From contig NWUY0300024459.1 of NCBI GenBank assembly GCA_004151065.3, forward strand, positions 9,158 to 20,281: 11,124 nt of DNA, read 5' to 3'. Under the pieces are notes generated by a model, which searched no databases, was not told the DNA's origin, and saw only the letters and a list, made by a program, of their open reading frames with translations. The position numbers and the translations under genes were made by a program. Shown piece after piece: positions 7,831-11,124 of this stretch; position 1 is the first letter of the stretch; every line of letters begins with the position of its first letter. This DNA comes from Larix sibirica. Its lineage: Eukaryota > Streptophyta > Pinopsida > Pinales > Pinaceae.

Positions 7831-7871
7831 TTAATTGAAATATTGCTTTTTTTTTGGTAAATAAACTAGAA
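7653..7871. repeat. Direct repeat of about 41 bp, two copies 177 bp apart
   Basis: Copy 1 (7653-7693) and copy 2 (7830-7871) share CTTAATTGAA, then TATTGC, a run of 8 or 9 T, and GGTAAATAA-CTAGAA, with about three differences. On the minus strand each reads TTATTTACC, a run of A, GCAATA-TTCAATTAAG. The poly(A) context resembles the tail of a LINE or SINE followed by target sequence, but two copies flanking protease sequence do not make a clean retroposon. A segmental duplication or gene conversion is equally possible. Confidence 0.55.
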
Positions 7872-7877
7872 GATTAT

Positions 7878-8320
7878 ATTGTATTAAATAATGTTACAAT
7901 AAAGGTTTTGCATGTAGCTTAGATAAGGTATCATTGTAGTTCAAATAATATCACATGAAAGAAAATGAAAGTAAGGATAACCACAAATAATGTTGGTCCC
8001 AGGCTTTTCTAAAAAAACAAATGTACAATTTTTATTCTAAAATTGAATGCAAGGTAAAAGATATTGTATATATAACATATCATATTGTCTCTAGTATGTA
8101 GATCTATAATATCGATAAAGAGTAGTATAGTATGTGTTGCATAAACATATCAAGCATAGGGGCTAGTAGGATGTAAGCTCCAAAGGTCGTTAAGAGTCAC
8201 TAATGATGATGGGTTCATTCAAATGGCCTCCTTCCTCATATTTTAATAACCATCTAGAGTCATCTGCATCATCTTGATGGCTTTCCTGATCTCAACAATG
8301 TCATGCCTAAGATCAATGTT
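7878..8320. other. No recognisable feature
   Basis: AT-rich sequence without an open frame above about 50 codons and without motifs I recognise. If the A-run at 7847-7855 is a retroposon tail on the minus strand, its body would lie here. I see no reverse transcriptase or tRNA-like promoter boxes to support that. Confidence 0.3.
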
Positions 8321-8324
8321 AGTG

Positions 8325-8410
8325 TCCCCTTTTGCTTCGCTCGCTTGGGCGCCAAAGGGCCACCCCTCACGAGCGGTGCAATGTTGGGCATTGCGTCGCT
8401 CGTGAGGTGA
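8325..8410. other. GC-rich, CpG-rich block with strong hairpin
   Basis: This block stands out from its AT-rich, CpG-poor surroundings. It contains an inverted repeat with arms 8365-8383 (CCTCACGAGCGGTGCAATG) and 8389-8407 (CATTGCGTCGCTCGTGAGG) around the loop TTGGG. Seventeen of 19 positions pair by Watson-Crick rules, and the two others can pair as G-U in one strand's RNA. A second GC-rich piece (8337-8355, CGCTCGCTTGGGCGCC) adjoins it. The short open frames crossing it on both strands have no known match. It could be part of a DNA-transposon end, a MITE or an LTR; no flanking duplication was found. Confidence 0.6.
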
Positions 8411-8599
8411 GTTGTTTGTTGGCTATTGTGGCATTCTTTCTTGTCTACATCATGGTTATGGCACAAATTCTTTCATTCCCAAAAATTAGTGGAAGTTTTA
8501 GTAAACAAGGTTTGTCTACACTTAGTGTGGTCAAGATTAGAGGTGGGAATCTTAGGGAGGAATTCTTTGTCTTTCTCCATTCAAGTTTTTGACTCCTTC

Positions 8600-8900
8600 C
8601 TTGGCTTAAATCTCCATCCTTAGAGCCAAAAGTGAAAAATTTGCAAGCAAGTGCGGGGTGGCCAACTTACCTTTGATGTTGTAGGAGCAATTATTTGGAA
8701 GAAAATCCGTAAGAGGAGTGACAGGCTAGGGTCTTATCTTTTGGTTGGCCTCATGCCCACTTGGAGTGGTGGTGGTGGATAGGTTGCTCTATCTTCATAG
8801 TATTTGTTTATCATTTCCTCATTCTCCTCAGTTATTGGGAGCTAGTAATCCTACCTCATAATCTCCATCAACAACACCACCTTCTCATCCTTTCTTGTAC
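8600..8900 (-). pseudogene. Possible gag trace of element A
   Basis: On the minus strand, about 8842-8736, a stop-free piece reads ITEENEEMINKYYEDRATYP, then three further Pro, then LQVGMRPTKR. It is an acidic, coiled-coil-like stretch followed by a Pro run encoded by the (GGT)4 at about 8767-8778. Plant Gypsy gag proteins often have such a stretch near the start, and the position upstream of the element A protease fits. A later minus-strand segment (about 8466-8415, CHNHDVDKKECHNSQQ) has Cys and His spaced somewhat like a knuckle but does not fit C-x2-C-x4-H-x4-C. This is position-based inference. Confidence 0.25.
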
Positions 8901-9059
8901 CTAACGTTACTTGCCTTATGGACAGAGTTTCGATTGAAATCATAGAGTTGTGAATGGAGAATCTTGGTAGAGGATGAAAATCCCCTTTGATTGATCAAAA
9001 CAATGATTTTCATGATCTTGTCAGTTTGTTGCATCCACGTATGCTTCATAATGATTTTA

Positions 9060-9686
9060 CCCTCAAATCCTACATGATTTTGCTTCCACGTATAGATTAA
9101 CGTAACAATGCTGGATCACAGTCTCTCCAAGTTACGAGAGGCAACCAATTCATATAAGAGTACTCGATATATATTTTAATTTCTCATAAAAATATCTTGA
9201 TAGTCACGGTCATTTAAACATGTTACATTAATCTTCACTGTGTTGTGTTAATAATCATTGGGCACTATCTATTAAATACTAGAGTGTTGTTGCATTTAGT
9301 GTTTTCTATAAAAGAAGTTCATTATGTCATATTGTTTGATCTATAAATATCGCTTAGATAATCTAGTGCTCTTTGGATAGTTGTGCAAGACTAAAGTTGT
9401 GGTAGTAATAGTAAAAAATAATTAGATATGTTTGATAAACTTTTGGCCAAAAATGTGCCTGCATAAAACCTTAAAACCTTTAAATGCCTAGTCCCCCATT
9501 TCTAATATGGTATGAGCATATTACTTTCATCCTAGAGAAGAGTATATTGAGTTTAGAGCCAAAGTTATTTGATTCCTCATATGTGAGTTAACCATTGTCA
9601 TAAAATAAATACTATTTAAGCGAGAGTGAAATGTTTTATTCATTAAGTCATTTTCTTCCTTACATCATATTACTAGATGTAAAGAA
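9060..9686. other. No recognisable feature
   Basis: AT-rich sequence without long open frames. I looked on both strands for a primer-binding site or LTR end of element A and found neither. Confidence 0.3.
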
Positions 9687-9760
9687 GTACTCTATCCAAA
9701 AGTTTAGAATACATGATATACTTGTACTCTATCCGAAAGTTTAGAATACATGATATACTT
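9687..9760. repeat. Tandem duplication, 2 x 37 bp
   Basis: Unit 1 (9687-9723) and unit 2 (9724-9760) begin GTACTCTATCC and end CATGATATACTT, with a single difference (A or G after ATCC). The near-identity suggests an event younger than the surrounding decayed elements. Confidence 0.9.
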
Positions 9761-9771
9761 GTGAAACAATA

Positions 9772-9809
9772 GTGATTGAACACCATGGAGGTGATTGAAC
9801 ACCATGGAG
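9772..9809. repeat. Tandem duplication, 2 x 19 bp, perfect
   Basis: GTGATTGAACACCATGGAG occurs twice head to tail with no difference, 11 bases after the 37-bp duplication. Two unrelated units duplicated side by side point to local replication slippage or double-strand break repair. Confidence 0.9.
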
Positions 9810-9956
9810 GGAAATGAGACAAGCTTGATAGGAAGATGCATGTACAATAATGAGTTAGCTATGAGCTATGATTATTGTTTCATTGATTAGGAGTCTAAAT
9901 GATTGACATAAGATTTCTACCAACTCACAAATATATATGAAACATCTAGTATAGCA

Positions 9957-10190
9957 ATGGTATTCGAAAACAAATGTTATTTGCATTTAAGGCAACAAAT
10001 GGTGAGTGTTACATATTATATAACACATATACATGATGGGAGTGATCAAATTATTATAATTGGTGACAATGTGAACTTGAAAGATATTGTAGTGTTAAGT
10101 AGCAATGTATTCATTGAAAATTTTCAACTTTTTGTGCCAAGTTTAAATGTCATTAACAAGATTGTTGAATTGACTTTATTGATTGCATGT
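9957..10190 (+). pseudogene. Weak Ty1/Copia-like protease trace
   Basis: The first part of a 121-codon plus-strand frame includes YYITHIHDGSDQ, IIIGDNVNLKD and VFIENFQLFVPSLNVINKI. Copia proteases have H-[MI]-T, then a G-[DN]-N segment, then [LI]-x-[DN]-[VF]-L-x-V-P-x-[LM]-x-x-N-L. The order and spacing are similar. No D-S-G active site precedes it and no integrase follows. From about 10200 the frame runs through AT-rich repeats and is no longer protein-like. I would not call it a gene, and the resemblance could be chance. Confidence 0.28.
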
Positions 10191-10231
10191 TTATGTATGA
10201 AGAAGAGTGTAAGTATACATTTAGTCAACAT

Positions 10232-10328
10232 AATTTTAATTATACATTTACTATCAAAACATATTAATAAAGGAAATTTTTTAATTTTAATTAATATTTT
10301 ACTACCAAAAACATATAAATAAAGGAAG
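10232..10328. repeat. Imperfect tandem repeat, about 2 x 46-50 bp
   Basis: TAATTTTAATTATACATTTACTATC...AATAAAGGAA (10232-10276) is followed by TAATTTTAATTAATATTTTACTACC...AATAAAGGAA (10283-10328). There are several differences and one-base indels, so this copy pair is older than the 9687-9809 duplications. Confidence 0.7.
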
Positions 10329-10403
10329 AAATTTACCCAATCTAATGGTAAGAAAGGATGAAAAAACCAAAACCATAAAAGATGTATGCCATTGTTCTTA
10401 TTG

Positions 10404-10459
10404 TGTGTAAGTGGTTCAAACAAAATCACAATGTGTAAGTGGTTCAAGCAAAATCACAA
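10404..10459. repeat. Tandem duplication, 2 x 28 bp
   Basis: TGTGTAAGTGGTTCAAACAAAATCACAA (10404-10431) is repeated at 10432-10459 with one A/G change. The second unit overlaps the start of the 83-bp repeat that follows; both share CAAAATCACAA. Confidence 0.88.
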
Positions 10460-10614
10460 ATAGTCACGAGGAAAGAAACATTGAAGTAATATTGAGTAGA
10501 AGACCTTAAGAATCACGAGGAAAAATGTGCACAAAATCACAAATAGTCACAAGGAAAGAAACGTTCAAGTAATATTGAGCAGAAGACCTTAATAATCACG
10601 AGGAAAAATTTGCA
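10449..10614. repeat. Tandem duplication, 2 x 83 bp
   Basis: Unit 1 (10449-10531) and unit 2 (10532-10614) both start CAAAATCACAAATAGTCAC and contain GTAATATTGAG, AGAAGACCTTAA and ATCACGAGGAAAAA, with about six substitutions and no indel. Within each unit CACRAGGAAA occurs twice, so the 83-bp unit may itself derive from a shorter one. No coding function is seen. Confidence 0.88.
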
Positions 10615-11124
10615 CTATTATAATTATTTGTAACCTTTAAAACTATCAAAGGTGTTTGGTATGTAGATCTAAGCACCTAAAGATACGATTGGAATACAAT
10701 ATTGGTTACCAAAGCTTGTACCAACCACATTAGAGACATTGAGTTTGGTAATGATAGAATGATACACATTATGTGAAGGAAAATTTGAATATGATGATTT
10801 GGAAAACGCTTTATTAAATCAAGCACTTTGTAGCATGAATCAATAAGATAAGAAAAAAACATTTACCCAAAGTACATTTAAACAAATATAACCAATATTC
10901 TATGGGTAAAACTAAATATGCTTATCACAAACATAAAATATTTAAGAACTTTATAAAGTTTGTATCTCGAGTAAGCAAATACATGAACAATATCTTATGG
11001 GTAAATCATGTGGAACTAACTTGATTTTGGACTTGTGTAATAACCTTGGGAATATTCGACCAAGATATTAACTCCCATTCATAATTTTTCACAAACTTAC
11101 TAGTTATTTCCTTGATAATTTTCT
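10615..11124. other. No recognisable feature
   Basis: AT-rich sequence. The phrase ATGGGTAAA preceded by an AATAT-like run occurs near 10894-10910 and again near 10988-11004, about 94 bp apart, hinting at another old duplication. No gene, LTR end or RNA gene was recognised. Confidence 0.3.

Larger units (their letters stand above)
5524..7840 (-). mobile_element. Element A: degenerate Ty3/Gypsy pol, main part
   Basis: Read on the minus strand, the order is protease, reverse transcriptase, RNase H and integrase, which defines Ty3/Gypsy (Copia has integrase before reverse transcriptase). Frames shift and stops interrupt every domain, so it is a fossil. It is interrupted at 5524 by element B and continues at 1632-1558. 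I found no LTR of this element in the window and no clear primer-binding site to the right, so its full length is unknown. Confidence 0.85.

Noticed and set aside
8365-8407. Hairpin as a bacterial-type terminator or a tRNA
   Set aside because: There is no T-run after the stem, the window is plainly plant nuclear repeat DNA, and no cloverleaf or TTCGA arm is present.
8269-8623. Overlapping open frames on both strands across the GC-rich block
   Set aside because: GC-rich, stop-poor sequence explains the open frames. Their lengths are 65-86 codons, and no known family or consistent start was seen.
10124-10447. 107-codon minus-strand open frame
   Set aside because: Low-complexity hydrophobic translation of AT-rich tandem repeats, overlapping another frame on the plus strand. 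No motif was seen.
10404-10614. Tandem repeats as a CRISPR-like array
   Set aside because: Each unit occurs only twice, with no unique spacers of regular length and no associated genes.
10677-10862. 61-codon minus-strand open frame
   Set aside because: Length expected by chance in AT-rich DNA, with no recognisable domain and no gene context.

Overview
The window looks like repeat-filled intergenic DNA of a large plant nuclear genome. It is A+T-rich and CpG-poor, has two unresolved bases (393 and 7652), and contains no intact gene. Everything recognisable is decayed LTR retrotransposon, mostly Ty3/Gypsy, on the minus strand. A primer-binding site resembling those primed by plant initiator-Met tRNA, plant-type Gypsy Pol motifs and the depth of decay suggest a seed plant, perhaps a gymnosperm; the species is inference.

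Layout, described on the minus strand from high to low coordinates. Element A is an old Gypsy element: a possible gag trace (about 8600-8900), protease (about 7490-7830), reverse transcriptase (about 7275-6490), RNase H (about 6430-6050) and integrase (about 6050-5524). Its integrase is cut by element B (1633-5523) and resumes at 1632-1558 in the same register. Element B has two LTRs of about 385 bp, roughly 80% identical by eye, a primer-binding site at 5115-5129, a gag zinc knuckle and an aspartic protease, but no visible reverse transcriptase, RNase H or integrase. It is flanked by GGTGT and GGCGT, a probable 5-bp target-site duplication with one C/T change. At 1557 the resumed integrase of A stops against a sequence that reads TGTAATGCCCC on the minus strand. 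This looks like the start of a third LTR (element C), which runs towards or past the left edge.

The right part (about 7880-11124) has little recognisable coding sequence. It holds a GC-rich block with a 19-bp-arm hairpin (8365-8407), several short tandem duplications (9687-9809, 10232-10328, 10404-10614), and a weak Ty1/Copia-like protease trace on the plus strand (about 9957-10190).

No genes act together here. The content is a record of insertion into insertion followed by mutational decay. I found no sign of a new functional system. The most informative items are the nested insertion with its preserved junction, the gag-protease-only structure of element B, and the isolated GC-rich hairpin.
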